Assembly (NCBI RefSeq): GCF_963678635.1
Contig: NC_087064.1
Coordinates: 10,951,671 to 11,015,670 of the forward strand
Direction: 5' to 3'
DNA: 64,000 nt
From: Symsagittifera roscoffensis
Taxonomy: Eukaryota; Xenacoelomorpha; Acoela; Convolutidae
Shown: positions 1 through 12,118 of the stretch, piece after piece
Numbering within the stretch: position 1 is the stretch's first letter
Layout of the letters: each line of letters starts with the position of its first letter
Program-made: the position numbers and the translations under genes
Notes under the pieces: generated by a model
Databases searched by the model: none
What the model was told of the DNA's origin: nothing
Seen by the model: only the letters and a program-made list of their open reading frames with translations

Positions 1-545
1 TGAGTATAAGAGGCCGGATCCTCCAGAAGTTTTTCTAGAAGGTTAAAAATTGACCGACTCTCCTGACAATAATTCTTCTCTTTCACCCCAAAACCTTGAC
101 CAGATCCAAGATTCAATCAGAGCAGAACAATCAGTTCAATCAGAGGACGTCCTAAGGCTCAATTGCAGCAGAACAATTTAATTGTGGACTTAAGTCAAAA
201 ATGCGAGCGATAAAGAGGTCGCAAAAAAATTTTTGGCATATTTTTCTTATACAAAATATGGAGCGCAGGGTTTAAAAACTCCATGAATGCAAAACCCGTG
301 TTTAGATATAGATATCTACTAACTGTTTGTCAAAGACTGCATCGAAAAAAGAGATTTGACGATGAAGCCTTTTTTCTGCGAAACAAAAGGTCCCGTTGCC
401 ACATTGGTGCATTTAGTTTTCAGCCAAAATTTTTTTCTCTTCAGATTAACCTCTTGAAGAATTTTTGAATCATTCTGACGTTAATTAGTCAAGATTACTG
501 AAAAGAACTAGACTTTTTCTTGGAAACTTTGAATTTGAGTTTGAA
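1..545. other. AT-rich sequence without recognised gene
   Basis: I see no coding frame with support on either strand. A 61-codon frame at 283-468 has no recognisable features and is probably chance. The tandem array begins near its right edge. Confidence 0.6.
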
Positions 546-559
546 AAAAGATTAATCCG

Positions 560-3500
560 CAAGTTACAAAACGACTTGAAAATTCATTGTTCAAGTTTGT
601 TAGATTCAAATATGGAGGGTAGTTAAAACTGGACATCAGTAACACATAGAAAGTTTCTCAACACCACCAAAACCTAAAAGCTGGCGTTTCACCAGCCTAG
701 GAACCCTCCAAAAATTTGTGCAAGATTAAAAAAAAATAGAAACCTTGGTAGGGTCGTGATAAAACAGCTTAGAACTATGATGAAATTGAAATTGATCAAG
801 TTGGAGAAACCTATGTTATGACCTGGGACAAAGAAGTGTAAGCTTTCGCGTAACTTGACAACAAACTCAATTTCAAAAGTTGTGGAGACGAGCATTCCAC
901 TCATATAGACAAATATCGCTAAAAGAGAGCGACGAATAGTTGATTTTTCTAGTCCGAGAGAACAATTCGAGAGTGAAATGATTATCGAAAAAAGATTATT
1001 GACTTAACGAAAGTATGAAAAAGTTGATTCAACTGCCAAGGATAGCAAGGTTCTCGGTGAACCAAAAATTTAGGGCATTTGTGATGAAAATTGCATTATT
1101 GATAATTTTTGACTGTAGGAAACGTTTCGCTTTCGTTACAAACGTCAAGCGATGGGATGACGAGCAGCTTCGAATTGTGCTACCGAGCTATTAGACGGTC
1201 TTCACCGTGATGAGTTCACAAACATGCCAGCTCGCCATCGAGAGCAAGCAGAGACTTCCTTGTTCCCTGCCCAACACTTGCAACGTTACTCAACCACTTT
1301 GTTGAGACTAATTCTATCAAAAATTAGCATCAAAAAGGTATGTATGGGGCAAAAACTTCTTAGGCGAGGCCAACTTTATTGTAAATACGGCTAAAAACGA
1401 ACTCTTAACTAGAGTTGTAATTCAAAAAAATCTTTACTATGATTGGAAGTAAATGCGGACGCGTTTTTCAAGGAATCAACCCCTTCACCAACCAAATTAT
1501 CTATGCCATCCATTTTTTGGCTGACCACCTCTGAAACTTCCTAAAGACGCCTTAGGCGCCAATATATACTAGTGTTTAAGAAGACGGCTCTCCGAAAAAA
1601 CGTAATTTATTCTAGTGTTCTGAGAGCGCTTTGAAGTTCAATTTGGTTGAAAAAAGTGGACAAAAATCTCAGATTTTTTTTGAAAATTCGCCCCCTCGAG
1701 AAAATCTTAGATATTCCCCTGCTTATGAGCAAACAAAATCGACTCAAGGAAAGAGGACTCTTCTTGTATAATTTAGTTACAATAACTTTAGAACCTAACA
1801 TATAAATTGTTATTAGAAAAAAACGGATTATTTCTTCATTGTCGCATAGATTATGATACCATTCAATGAAGATTCTTGCTAGCATAATTCTGATGAAGTT
1901 TGTTGAAAAGCAGGCTAAACAAATTTTGATGATAAGCCGTATTAACAAAAAAATTTATCTTTTGCGCTATCTTCCTCAGTTCTGCTGTTCAGACTCAAAA
2001 TAATTTTCAGGGAATCATTTTCAATTTAAGTTGAATTATTTCCGGGCTGTTTTATTTCATCGTAATACAGATGTCAGGCTGCTGTATTTTGCAAAAAAGC
2101 AATAATCAGCAAGTTCAACTGAATTGGCTTTTTTGATCAAGGAAAAATTTTTTTTTCCTATATTCATTATTTTCTTTTTTAAATGGTTTTTTTAATCAAT
2201 GAAAAAGATTTTCCCCCAAATTCATTTTAAATCAATTTTTGAGCTGCATTTTTGTAATCAGCTGTGTCAAAGGCATTTTGACTGATAGCTTGCAAAGGTT
2301 TACCCTAAACTTACAAAAGGACTTGAAAGTTCATGAATCAAATTTTTTTGAGATTCAAATATGGGGGGTTCAAACTCAACACTACCAATCTTATTAGTTG
2401 GTGTTTCGCCAGCCTAGGAACCCTCCAAGAAATTTTGCAAGGTTCAAAAAAGAAACCTTGGTAGGTTCGTGATTAGACAGCTTAGATTTATGGTGAAGTT
2501 GAAAATTATCAAGTTGTAGAAACTTATTTTATGAACTGGGACAAAGGAGCGTAAGGTTTCGCATAACTTGTAGAAAATTCAGTTTCAAAAATTGTGGAGA
2601 CCAACATAACACTAACAAAACTTTCACTCATATAGACAAATATCGCTAAAAGAGAGCGACGAATACTTAATTTTTCTAGTGCGAGAGAACGGTTCGAGAG
2701 TGAAATGATTATCAAAAAAAGATTAGTGACTTAACGAAAGTATGAAAAAGTTGATTCAACTGCCAAGGATAGCAAGGTTCTCGGTGAACCAAAAATTTAG
2801 GGCTTTTGCGACGAAAATGGCATTATTGATCATTTTTGACTGGAGGAAACGTTTCGCTCTGCGATGGGATGACGAGCAGCTTCGAATTGTGCTACCGAGC
2901 TATCAGACAGTCTTCACCTTGATGAGTTCACAAGCGTGCCAGCTCGCTATCGAGAGCAAGAAGAGACTTCCCTGTTCCCTTTCCAACACTTGCAACGTTA
3001 CTCAACCACTTTGTTGAGACTAATTCTATCAAAAATTAGCATCAAAAAGGTATGTATGGGGCAAAAATTTCTTAGGCGAGGCCAATTTTATTGTAAATAC
3101 GGCTAAAAAAGAACTCTTAACTAGAGTTTTAATTCAAAAAAACTTTACTATGATTGGAAGTAAATGCGGACGCGTTTTTCAAGGAATCAACCCCTTCACC
3201 AACCAAATTATCTATGCCATCCATTTTTTGGCTGACCACCTCTGAAACTTCCTAAAGACGCCTTAGGCGCCAATATATACTAGTGTTTAAGAAGACGGCT
3301 CTCCGAAAAAACGTAATTTATTCTTGTGTTCTGAGAGCGCTTTGAAGTTCAATTTGGTTGAAAAAAGTGGACAAAAATCTCAGATTTTTTTTGAAAATTC
3401 GCCCCCTCGAGAAAATCTTAGATATTCCCCTGCTTATGAGCAAACAAAATCGACTCAGTGAAAGAGGACTCTTCTTGTATAATTTAGTTACAATAACTTT

Positions 3501-5620
3501 AGACCCTAACATATAAATTGTTATTAGAAAAAAACTGATTATTTCTTCATTGTCGCATAGATTATGATACCATTCAATGAAGATTCTTGCTAGCATAATT
3601 CTGATGAAGTTTGTTGAAAAGCAGGCTAAACAAATTTTGATGATAAGCCGTATTAACAAAAAAAATTATCTTTTGCGCTATCTTCCTCAGTTCTGCTGTT
3701 CAGACTCAAAATAATTTTCAGGGAATCATTTTCAATTTAAGTTGAATTATTTCCGGGCTGTTTTATTTCATCGTAATACAGATGTCAGGCTACTGTATTT
3801 TGCAAAAAGCAATAATCAGCAAGTTCAACTGAATTGGCTTTTTTGATCAATGAAAAAATTTTTTTTCCTATATTCATTATTTTCTTTTTTAAATGGTTTT
3901 TTCTAATCAATAAAAAAGATTTTCCCCAAAATTCATTTTAAATCAATTTTTGAGCTGCATTTTTGTAATCAGCTGTGTCAAAGGCATTTTGACTGATAGC
4001 TTGCAAAGGTTTACCCTAAACTTACAAAAGGACTTGATAGTTCATGAATCAAATTTTTGAGATTCAAATATGGGGGGTTCAAACTCAACACTACCAATCT
4101 AATTAGTTGGTGTTTCGCCAGCCTAGGAACCCTCCAAGAAATTTTGCAAGGTTCAAAAAAGAAACCTTGGTAGGTTCGTGATTAGACAGCTTAGATTTAT
4201 GGTGAAGTTGAAAATTATCAAGTTGTAGAAACTTATTTTATGAACTGGGACAAAGGAGCGTAAGGTTTCGCATAACTTGTAGAAAATTAAATTTCAAAAG
4301 TTGTGGAGACCAACATAACACTAACAAAACTTTCACTCATATAGATAAATATCGCTTAAAGAGAGCGACAATTTGTTGATTTTTTTTAGTGCGAGAGAAC
4401 AGTTCGAGAGTGAAACGATTATCGAAAAAATATTAGCGACTTAGCAAAAGTATGAAGAAGTTGATTCAACTGCCAAGTATATCAAGGTTCTCGGTGCACT
4501 AAAAATTTTTGGGCAATATTGGTGATGAAAATGGCATTATTGATAATTTTGACTGTAAGAAACGTTTCGTTTTGCTTACAAACGTCAAGCGATGGGATGA
4601 CGAGCAGCTTCGAATTGTGCTACCGAGATATTAGACGGTCTTCAACTTGATGAGTTCACAAGCGTGCCAGCTCGCTATCGAGAGCAAGCAGAGACTTCCC
4701 AGTTCCCTGCCCATTACTTGCAAGGGTACTCAACCACTTTGTTGAGACTAGTTCTATCAGCAATTAGCGTCAAAAAGGTATGGGGCATTAATTTCTTAGG
4801 CGAAACCAACTTTATTGTAAATATAACAAAAAAAACTTTTAAATAGAGATATGATTCAAAAATATCTTTACTATGATTAAAAGTAAATGCGGGCCCGTTT
4901 TTCAAGGAATCAACTCCTTCACCAACCAAATTATTTATGCCATCCATTCTTGGCTGACCACCCCTGAAACGTTCTAAAGACGCCTTAGGCGCCAATAGAG
5001 ACTAGTTTTTGAGAGGACGGCTCGCCAAAAAAACTTAATTTTTTCTAGTGTTCTAAGAGCGCTTTGAAGTTCAATTTGGTTGAAAAAAGTGGACAAAAAT
5101 CTCAGATGATTCAAAAATAACACTAACAAAACTTTCACTCATATGAATAACAATCTGATGAATTTTGTTGAAAAGCAGGCTAAACAAATTTTGATGATAA
5201 GCCTTATTAACAAAAAAATTTATCTTTTGCGCTATCTTCAGACTCAAAATCAACTTCAGGGAATCATCTTCAATTTCAGCTAAAATATTTCCGCGCTGAT
5301 TTTTTTCATCATTTTATAGATGTCTGGCTGCTGTGTTTTTATTAAGAAAAAAGCAGAGAAATTTTCTCCAAATTGTTAAGTTTTCATTTTGATAATATGC
5401 CATTTTATCAGAAGTTTTATATTATGCACGTTTTTTCTCACTTCTGCTGTTGAAATTCCGTTGGCTTTTTTAGATTTTTTATCAATGATAAAAATTTAAT
5501 TCCTAAATTCATTATTTAATTTTTTAATTGGCTTTTTTTAATAAAAAAAAGATTTTTCTCCAAATTCATTTTCATTAAATTTTTGTGCTGCTTTTTGTAA
5601 TCAGCTGTTTCAAAGGAATT
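560..5620. repeat. Tandem array of a ~1.71-1.73 kb unit (2 full copies plus a degraded third)
   Basis: Anchor words recur at a fixed spacing. GCCTAGGAACCCTCCA occurs at about 695, 2412 and 4122, and TTGATTCAACTGCCAAG at 1024, 2751 and 4461. Copies 1 and 2 are almost identical by eye over about 1320-2300 versus 3045-4010. Copy 3 is more diverged and has a deletion near 5110. Each unit contains one module of the window-wide GGCGCC repeat family (near 1550, 3260 and 4985). The two nearly identical 113-codon minus frames (1607-1948 and 3318-3659) are by-products of this duplication and not genes. Confidence 0.9.
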
Positions 5621-5760
5621 GGAGATATCAAAAGCTTTGCTTGGAAAGTTTTATTGAGAGTTGAACGCCCAGCAGAATTCAAAAGAATTTATCAGGGTCT
5701 TAGCTGGACGGAAGAGTGACCAAAACCACGGAGGTGACTTGGCGTACTGTTGTTAACTGA

Positions 5761-5928
5761 GAGCTACAGGAAAACGACCCAATCACAACACGAAAAGAGA
5801 AGAAACATGAAAAAAGGTTCGTCACAGGGGTTCCGGTGGCTGCAGCAATTGTTTTGGACCAGCAGCATGGTGTGTTGGCACTCGGTGGTATACGACTGGA
5901 GCAGCAGTTCTTCAGTATTTACCAGTAG
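5761..5928 (+). pseudogene. Possible coding fragment, unidentified
   Basis: A GC-richer island has an open plus frame of 55 codons ending at a TAG at 5926. It contains a stretch of protein-like composition (VPVAAAIVLDQQHGVLALGG). A CAG acceptor-like site lies just inside its left edge and there is no in-frame Met start. I do not recognise the family. It may be an exon remnant, a retrotransposed fragment or chance. A longer frame here (5750-6025) starts at TTG and looks less protein-like. Confidence 0.22.
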
Positions 5929-6009
5929 TTATCTAGTAGCTTTTGTTGAAATAAGTTCTCAATCGTCACATCCTGGTTTTCCGCTATTTAGTTGTTTGAA
6001 CAGATTTTG

Positions 6010-6370
6010 TGAAAAAAACGCATAATAACAGAAACTTTTCCCAAATTGTTGACTTTTAGTTCGCGCTATCATTTTAATAATATGCCATTTTATCAAAAAT
6101 TTTAAATTTTGCACATTTTTTCTCAGTTCTGCTGTTGAAATTCAAATTTTTTTCAATGTTTCATTTTCAAATTGAAGTACTTTTGTTCCGCGCAGCTATA
6201 GCACTTTATCATGCTGATCTGTGGCTGTTATATTTCGAGAAAGAAGTGCAATATTCAGAAAAGTTAACTGCATCAGCTTATTTTCATCGATGAAAAAGAT
6301 TACCCTAAATCCGTAAGCGTTAAATTCTTGAGCTGTAATTTTGTAATGAACAGTTTCAAAAGCAACTGTG
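6010..6370. repeat. Degenerate fragment of the 1.7-kb tandem unit
   Basis: Segments such as AATATGCCATTTTATCA and CTCAGTTCTGCTGTTGAAATTC, and the pattern TTTTGTAATNANCNGTTTCAAA, match the right part of the third tandem unit (5380-5620) in the same order. This is a further decayed partial copy of the array. Confidence 0.6.
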
Positions 6371-6564
6371 AAGCGTTATTTGAAATGTTTCATATCATTT
6401 TCTTTGATTGCAATCGATGGTTCCAAACGAGCTCCGTTTTTTCATAGACTTTTTTGGGTAACTTTATGCTTGTTTAGAAAACCAATCACTCGTTCGCGTG
6501 AAAGTATTTTACTGATATTTGCAGAGACCGGAAGAAGAGAAAAAGGTCAGCAATTAGATCATTT

Positions 6565-7444
6565 CCCGCACCGAGCGCCCATGGATTCTAATCGATTATA
6601 ATGGATTCCCGAGACAAAAATAATCGATTATAATCCATTACGGATGTAAAATTCAGACCACGAAATCGATTATATAGCCATTATAATCGATTATTTTTGA
6701 ACATTATAATCCATTATAATCCATTATAATCGATTATAATCCATCATTTTTGTCACTGAAATCGATTATTTTTGCCAAGATAATCCATTATAATCGATTA
6801 TTTTGAAATGAAAATCCATTATAATCCATTATAATTGATTATAATCCATTTCATTTTTAGAACTAAGTTGGATTATTTTTTGCAAAATTTTGCAAAGTTT
6901 GCGAGAAGTTTGCAGAATTTATGCCCTGTTTTTCACTAAATGCCGCCATGTCTCAACTTCGCCCCCTCGCCCCCTATGAAAATAAATTCCAAACCCAGTT
7001 TTTAACGGCATTTGCAAATTTTGGTTATTTCGAGACAGCTTTTTAAATTGGTGGGTGGTAGTATACTGGGTACTGGGGGCTTAAATGGCTGGAGGGGGGG
7101 GGGTTAAAATGAAGTGTTAAACTGCGATGAATTAGTAAAAGTAGAGACAAAAAACATATTGATTTTTCTGTAAAAATGTAGTATTTTATGAAACATAACA
7201 CGCAGCAACTACACTAAACAGGAAATGAGATAATTTTGAACAAAATTGTAAATTTCATGAATAACCCCTCGAAAATATCCATTATAATCGATTATAATCG
7301 ATTATAATGGATTTTATTGGGATAAAAAAAATTAGGATTATAATCCATTTTTAATGGATTATAATAGATTATTTTGTCATTTTATAGATGCTGACCATAT
7401 TATGACAATATAATCTATTATGATCCATGGGCGCTCGGTGCGGG
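6565..7444. mobile_element. 880-bp TIR element filled with TAATCGATTA / TAATCC motifs
   Basis: Perfect 22-bp terminal inverted repeats lie at 6565-6586 and 7423-7444, each with the core CCGAGCGCCCATGGAT or its complement. Next to both TIRs are arrays of ATAATCGATTATAATCCATT-type words, dense at 6590-6860 and 7275-7420. No transposase is visible and no convincing target duplication was found, so this is a non-autonomous (MITE-like) element of unknown superfamily. A partial copy in the opposite orientation lies at 24657-24985. Confidence 0.8.
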
Positions 7445-9486
7445 TTGGATACTATTCCTATTCTTTCTCTGGTCACATTTTCAACAATTTTAAAGCAGTA
7501 AAAAACGAATGTTTACTACACAAATGCACTAATAAGGCGGTTATTTCAGCTAATGCCAAGATGTTTAGAAGTTTAGTTGTTTCTTTTTTCAGCAAATGGC
7601 TGTTTTGCTTACTTCTATGATTTTACTTGACGAGAATAATTTGACAAAAACATCTAATTCAGACGTTCTGCCATCTCTGAGAAAAATAATTGTACAGGTT
7701 TTCAGCAACTTGCCTTTCTGTGTTCGCAGTTTTCCTAATGCTGATTCTCGTTCAATTTTTTTGGATTGAATGGATTTGTTACCTTGAATTGAATTTAAAT
7801 AAGAAGCCCTGAATGTTTCGACTGCCCTTTAATCCATATTGAATAAATTCTTAGGAAAAAACTGAAAAAAAAAGAAATTTTGGACAATCTCTAAGATCAA
7901 GTGTGAAAACATGAGTCATACTAAAATAATCTGGTTGATTAGCTAGCCTCAATTGAATTTAGAACAATTTTGTTGTCCGGGAAAGTTCACCACGCATAAC
8001 TAATTTGCGCTACGCTTTCAGTATTATTGATAAAATGTTCAAAGTGCGCATAAATTAGTCCAGAGTCGATTTTCAAAATCCTAAAATTTTACAAAAATTG
8101 ATTGGAGGTCAAATATCTTTTTAAGTTTGATTTCAGGGAGTCGATATTTTCAACGAGGCGTAAAAATTGTTTGTAAAAAACTATTATTTCAATCACCGAT
8201 AACTGACTGAAAAAAACAAGACTGCTTTTATCAGGGCAAAGCCCTGAAAGTTCCGAATGCCTTTCAAGGTCTATGGAGCAGTAGTTACATGAAAAAATTT
8301 AATGTAAAAAATAAAAAGAATTTTTTTAATTTGAGATTTTTTGCGAAAATCATCCCTCCGCACCTCATAAAAAGTGCAAAGTGATAGATTTTGCTCCTAG
8401 TAACAAATCAATTTTGACAAACAAAACTGCTCTCATCAGTGCAAAGCCCTGATCGTTTTGACTGCCCTTTAATTGGTCTCGATCAGTTTTTGGAAATATT
8501 GACAAATTACGAACTTTAGGCTGATAATATCAATATTTGAATGTTAAAATTTGGGTCGTGTATGGAAAGAGTACGACCATTTAGCCTGCCTCAATTCAAT
8601 TTGGAACGGTTACAAACACTGATAATTTGTTACTCATAGATAGATAGTTCGCGTAGCGAAATAATCAGTTCGAGTAGCAACTCCATTCGAAATTTAATCT
8701 AATGCAAGCATACTGCTTGGCAATCCGAAGATCTCCTTATCGAAACCCATACGCTGTCAACTTTTCTAAAATCGGTCTGAATAAACAACCACCCCAGGCA
8801 TATATATTACTTATTTTCTTCGAAAGTCGGAGCTAACAAGTCGAAATTGGTCTGAAGATAGAAAAACCACCCGAGCACAAATATTTCGTTACTTTCGTTA
8901 CGAAAGTCTAAAAAAACTACCCCAGGCACAATTGTTCCATTTTATTCGAAAGTTTACAAACTTTATTCAAAAGTCTACGAAAAAATCGAAATAAATACAT
9001 CATTTTGACTTAGGAGAAAAATGTAGACCAATATTTTTGTTACTTATCTCTAAAATATTTAATGACGAAAAAGACAACCTTGAGAGCAGACTGGTTTTTC
9101 CTTCTTTGTTATTATGTCTTCCTGTTGTGTCTTTGTTTCTTTTGTCTCGTCTAGCGCACGAAAGGTTAAACTGATAAAACATACCACAATGGCTTGGCAA
9201 TTGTCAAGATCAAACAGTTAAAGACTCTTTTCCTTCATTCACCAACAATTTTTGAGCTTCTTTTTAGTCGCGTATCTTTGCGTATAACTCTCACTGTCAC
9301 TATGTATGCTTTTTCGGTGGACCATTAATTTTGTGAGTTTTCGTTCCGGTCGAGCTCTGATTGAAAAAGCATTACGCAACAACGTCAAGGAAAATTCATC
9401 GAATTTTCAAAATTATCCTTATGTAAATTACCAAACAATATACTAATAGAATATCAAACCGTGATTAGCAAAAAGCAGACAAAAAA
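7445..9486. other. AT-rich intergenic DNA with dispersed repeat fragments
   Basis: No gene is supported. The stretch contains copies of two short dispersed families. One carries CAGGGCAAAGCCCTGA and neighbouring GACTGCCTTT words (near 7805, 8235 and 8440). The other carries GTAACGAAAGTAACGAAATA-like words with GTGCTCGGG (8860-8990). A 66-codon minus frame at 9000-9200 has no features of a real protein. Confidence 0.5.
8205..8290. repeat. Dispersed repeat with perfect stem-loop
   Basis: TCAGGGC AAA GCCCTGA at about 8233-8249 is a perfect 7-bp stem with a 3-nt loop, preceded by AACAAGACTGCT. Related copies occur near 7805 and 8425-8460 (same sense), and near 39345-39400 and 63290-63350 (opposite sense, with GAGCAGTCTTGTTT). 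I cannot assign this family to a transposon class. Confidence 0.6.
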
Positions 9487-9612
9487 GTAACCATCGTAAG
9501 CCAATCAAAATCGATAAAAGAACATAAGAAACCATCGTAAGCCAATCAGAATCGATGAAAAAATATTTCGTACTTTTGCTGTTTATCTCGATTTTGATTG
9601 GCTTGCGACCGG
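9487..9612. repeat. Direct and inverted repeat cluster
   Basis: CCATCGTAAGCCAATCA followed by AATCGAT occurs twice in direct orientation (near 9490 and 9530). An inverted version (TCGATTTTGATTGGCTTGCG) follows near 9588, so a long imperfect hairpin can form. It may be the end of a repeat element. Confidence 0.6.
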
Positions 9613-9725
9613 TCTACTTCACGGCATGTCTACTTTTTGACCGCACTCTAGAAAACACCGATCAGAATGCATACTAAATAAGATTATATGTGATGTTGAA
9701 ATATCAGATGGTTGTAAAAGTACCC

Positions 9726-9925
9726 NNNNNNNNNNNNNNNNNNNNNNNNNNNNNNNNNNNNNNNNNNNNNNNNNNNNNNNNNNNNNNNNNNNNNNNNNNN
9801 NNNNNNNNNNNNNNNNNNNNNNNNNNNNNNNNNNNNNNNNNNNNNNNNNNNNNNNNNNNNNNNNNNNNNNNNNNNNNNNNNNNNNNNNNNNNNNNNNNNN
9901 NNNNNNNNNNNNNNNNNNNNNNNNN
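9726..9925. other. Assembly gap (200 N)
   Basis: A run of exactly 200 N bases, a typical placeholder length. The real distance is unknown. Any frame drawn across it is meaningless. Confidence 1.
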
Positions 9926-10740
9926 TTTGTTTGTCTCAGCCCAACATTGATCGCTTTTGTATCTAAAAATTCATCTCAACATTATGATTTATAAATTGAG
10001 TGTAAATGGATGCAGGCATAAACAGGGCTGACCAAACTGTTGACCAAAACTTCTACTCACTCAGCGAGCATTTTTTTAATAGATGGAAGTAGTATAAGTA
10101 GCATTTTTCTTTTTTAAAATACAATTTTAGCTCGGTTTGAAATTTGGTGTTTCAACCGAAAACACAACTATGAAAATTTTCTCATTCAAGAAAACCAGTG
10201 AGCTGATTTTTCTTATTTCCCATGTACATTAATCTTATTAATTAATTAGGCACAAGAATTATGTTTAAGAAATTCAAGTTTTTTTAAGGCTAGAAACCTT
10301 CTACTTTGTAAAAAAAAAATGTCAGTTATTAAAATAGTGACCTGTTTGTCTCATAGATTTATCTTTATCGTGACACATAAAAGTGAAAAAGTTAATTGCG
10401 GCTACACAAAATTACTTCGATGGCATTTCTTGACTTTTGTTGAAATTTAAATGTTAACCATGTTATAGACAACACCAAGTTAAGTTTTGCTGTTAAATTA
10501 ATTTTTTGCAAAAAAATATTTGCTTGAGCACAAAACAGAGTTTGCAATCCAAAAAGTAAGAAAAAACCTTGATTCATTTTTGGGCGTTTCGAATGAAAAA
10601 TTGCTCAGCATACAACTTTCACACATGAAAACTCTAAAATACGAATTTTTCTATCCCCAAAATGAAATTTTTTTGATGAAACGTTAATTTCAAGAGAGTC
10701 GGATAAATACAAAATTTGTCAAAAAAATTTTAAAATTAAT
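9926..10740. other. AT-rich sequence without recognised gene
   Basis: I see no supported coding frame, RNA gene or clear repeat here. A 61-codon minus frame at 10392-10577 appears to be chance. Confidence 0.5.
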
Positions 10741-10790
10741 TTGCCGATGTTGCTATTTTGCGCGACCGAAGTTGCGTCTTAGGGCGAACC

Positions 10791-10976
10791 ATGTTGCGAC
10801 TTTGCGCGACCCACATTAGCTATGTTGCGACTTTGCGCGACACAAATTATCTATGTTGCGACTTTGTGTGACCCAAATTAGCTATGTTGCGACTTTGTGT
10901 GACCCAAATTAGCTATGTTGCGACTTTGCGCGACCCAAATTAGCTATGTTGCGACTTTGTGCGACTCAAGCCTCTT
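10791..10976. repeat. 31-bp tandem repeat, six copies
   Basis: ATGTTGCGACTTTG recurs at 10791, 10822, 10853, 10884, 10915 and 10946, an exact 31-bp period. The unit ends in CGACCCAAATTAGCT. Copies differ mainly by C/T alternation (GCGCGAC versus GTGTGAC), and degenerate copies precede the block from about 10745. Copies abut with no spacers, so this is a minisatellite and not a CRISPR array. Confidence 0.93.
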
Positions 10977-10989
10977 GCCGGACGATGGA

Positions 10990-11180
10990 ATTTTGGTCGC
11001 CCCATTTCGGTTGCAAAATGAGTCGCGGACCTCGGCCAGGGAATGATTGAGCCCAATTTTCTAAAAATTCTTATTGAGCCCAAATTTCGGTCGCAAAAGT
11101 CATTATCGGCGACCCATTTTGGTCGCAAATGAGTCGCGGACATCGGCCCGGGGATGATTGAGCCCAAATTTCTAAAAAAA
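10990..11180. repeat. Direct repeat pair of ~70 bp
   Basis: Two copies, at about 10995-11068 and 11106-11180, share GGTCGCAAATGAGTCGCGGA-like and GGATGATTGAGCCCAA words. They share the GGTCGC/GCGAC vocabulary of the adjacent 31-bp minisatellite and may have a common origin with it. Confidence 0.8.
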
Positions 11181-11900
11181 ATTAGTTGTCTATGCGGATG
11201 TAAATTATCACAAGAGAGAATGATGGAGGCAAATTTGGCTCACTCTGTCATGAAATGGGACGAGTGAGCCCAATTGCCCAAAAAATGTGCTCGAAAGTAG
11301 GCTCCATTGGATTGAAATTTAAAATGGGATTAAAATGCAAAAATTGAATTAAAATGCAAAATTTGGAATAAAAAGAAAAATTAAATTAAATGCAAAATAT
11401 GAACTAAAAGCATATTGAACTAAAAGCATGAACTAAAAACATATATGAATTAGCAAAATTTGGATGCAACTTGATAAAAAACTATTCAAAATTCAAATTA
11501 TTCAAAATTTTAGATTAAAATGTTAAATTTGGATTAAAATTGATAAAAAAATATTCAAAATTCAAGTTTCATTAACCTTGAAGTGAAGTGTGACCCTGAA
11601 AAAATGCGCCATTTTGTTGTTTTGATTATTGAAACTAACGTACTCTTTGTATTCCTAATGGCTCGATTTTTGACATTTTTTGTAATCGATTGTTTCAATA
11701 TATATTTTGACCAACAAGTCGCAAGTTTTTCAAATGTCATATTGTTGTTATAAACAATTGAAACGCTTTTTAGAGCATGGTTAATTTTCATCCACTTCAA
11801 AGCTCTCATGCAGTTGGCAGGCAACCATTGAAAAACAACTGCGGTTTCACACCAAAATCAATATAATTTCATAAAAAATAAACAATAACTTTATTACATT
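11181..11900. other. A-rich degenerate simple sequence upstream of the host gene
   Basis: From about 11300 to 11560 the sequence is an irregular series of AAATTGAATTAAAATGCAAA and GAACTAAAAGCATA words. No coding frame is supported. If exon 1 at 11914 is correctly identified, the promoter and 5' UTR would lie in this stretch, but I see no definite TATA box. Confidence 0.45.
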
Positions 11901-11913
11901 GCAAACAATAACT

Positions 11914-12118
11914 ATGGATAGCATCGAGTCAGGAGCAGGCGCGCAAACTGGGAAAAGCAATTTTGAAAGGAACGAAGTTTTCAAGAACAAGAAGATCAAG
12001 CAGAAAAGGTGTAGCAAGGACCAGGTGGTTTCCTGTGTTATTGTCGTGCTTTTCACTCTCGCGTTGCTAATTCTGATAAGAGCTACTCGCAACTGTTACG
12101 GCGACTACGTTTATGAAA
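11914..12118 (+). CDS. Host gene exon 1: N-terminal cytosolic segment and transmembrane anchor
   Basis: The first ATG of this frame is at 11914; an earlier in-frame TTG is not needed. The exon encodes a hydrophilic, basic N-terminus (KNKKIKQKRCSKDQ) followed by one strongly hydrophobic helix of about 20 residues (VVSCVIVVLFTLALLILI) and then NCYGDYVYE. This is a signal-anchor layout without a cleavable signal. It ends at a consensus donor (GAAA|GTAAGT, phase 1). A second donor, GTGAGT, lies 4 nt downstream and would give phase 2. The phase-1 end fits exon 2 at 15734. GC content is higher than in the flanks. The link to the later exons is inferred from phase alone. Confidence 0.6.

Noticed and set aside
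1607-3659. Two near-identical 113-codon minus frames
   Set aside because: They are copies of the same stretch of the 1.7-kb tandem unit; no motif, and no frame in the third unit.
9690-9950. Frame across the N gap
   Set aside because: Most of it is unknown bases.
10791-10976. CRISPR-like array
   Set aside because: The 31-bp units abut with no spacers and the context is eukaryotic.
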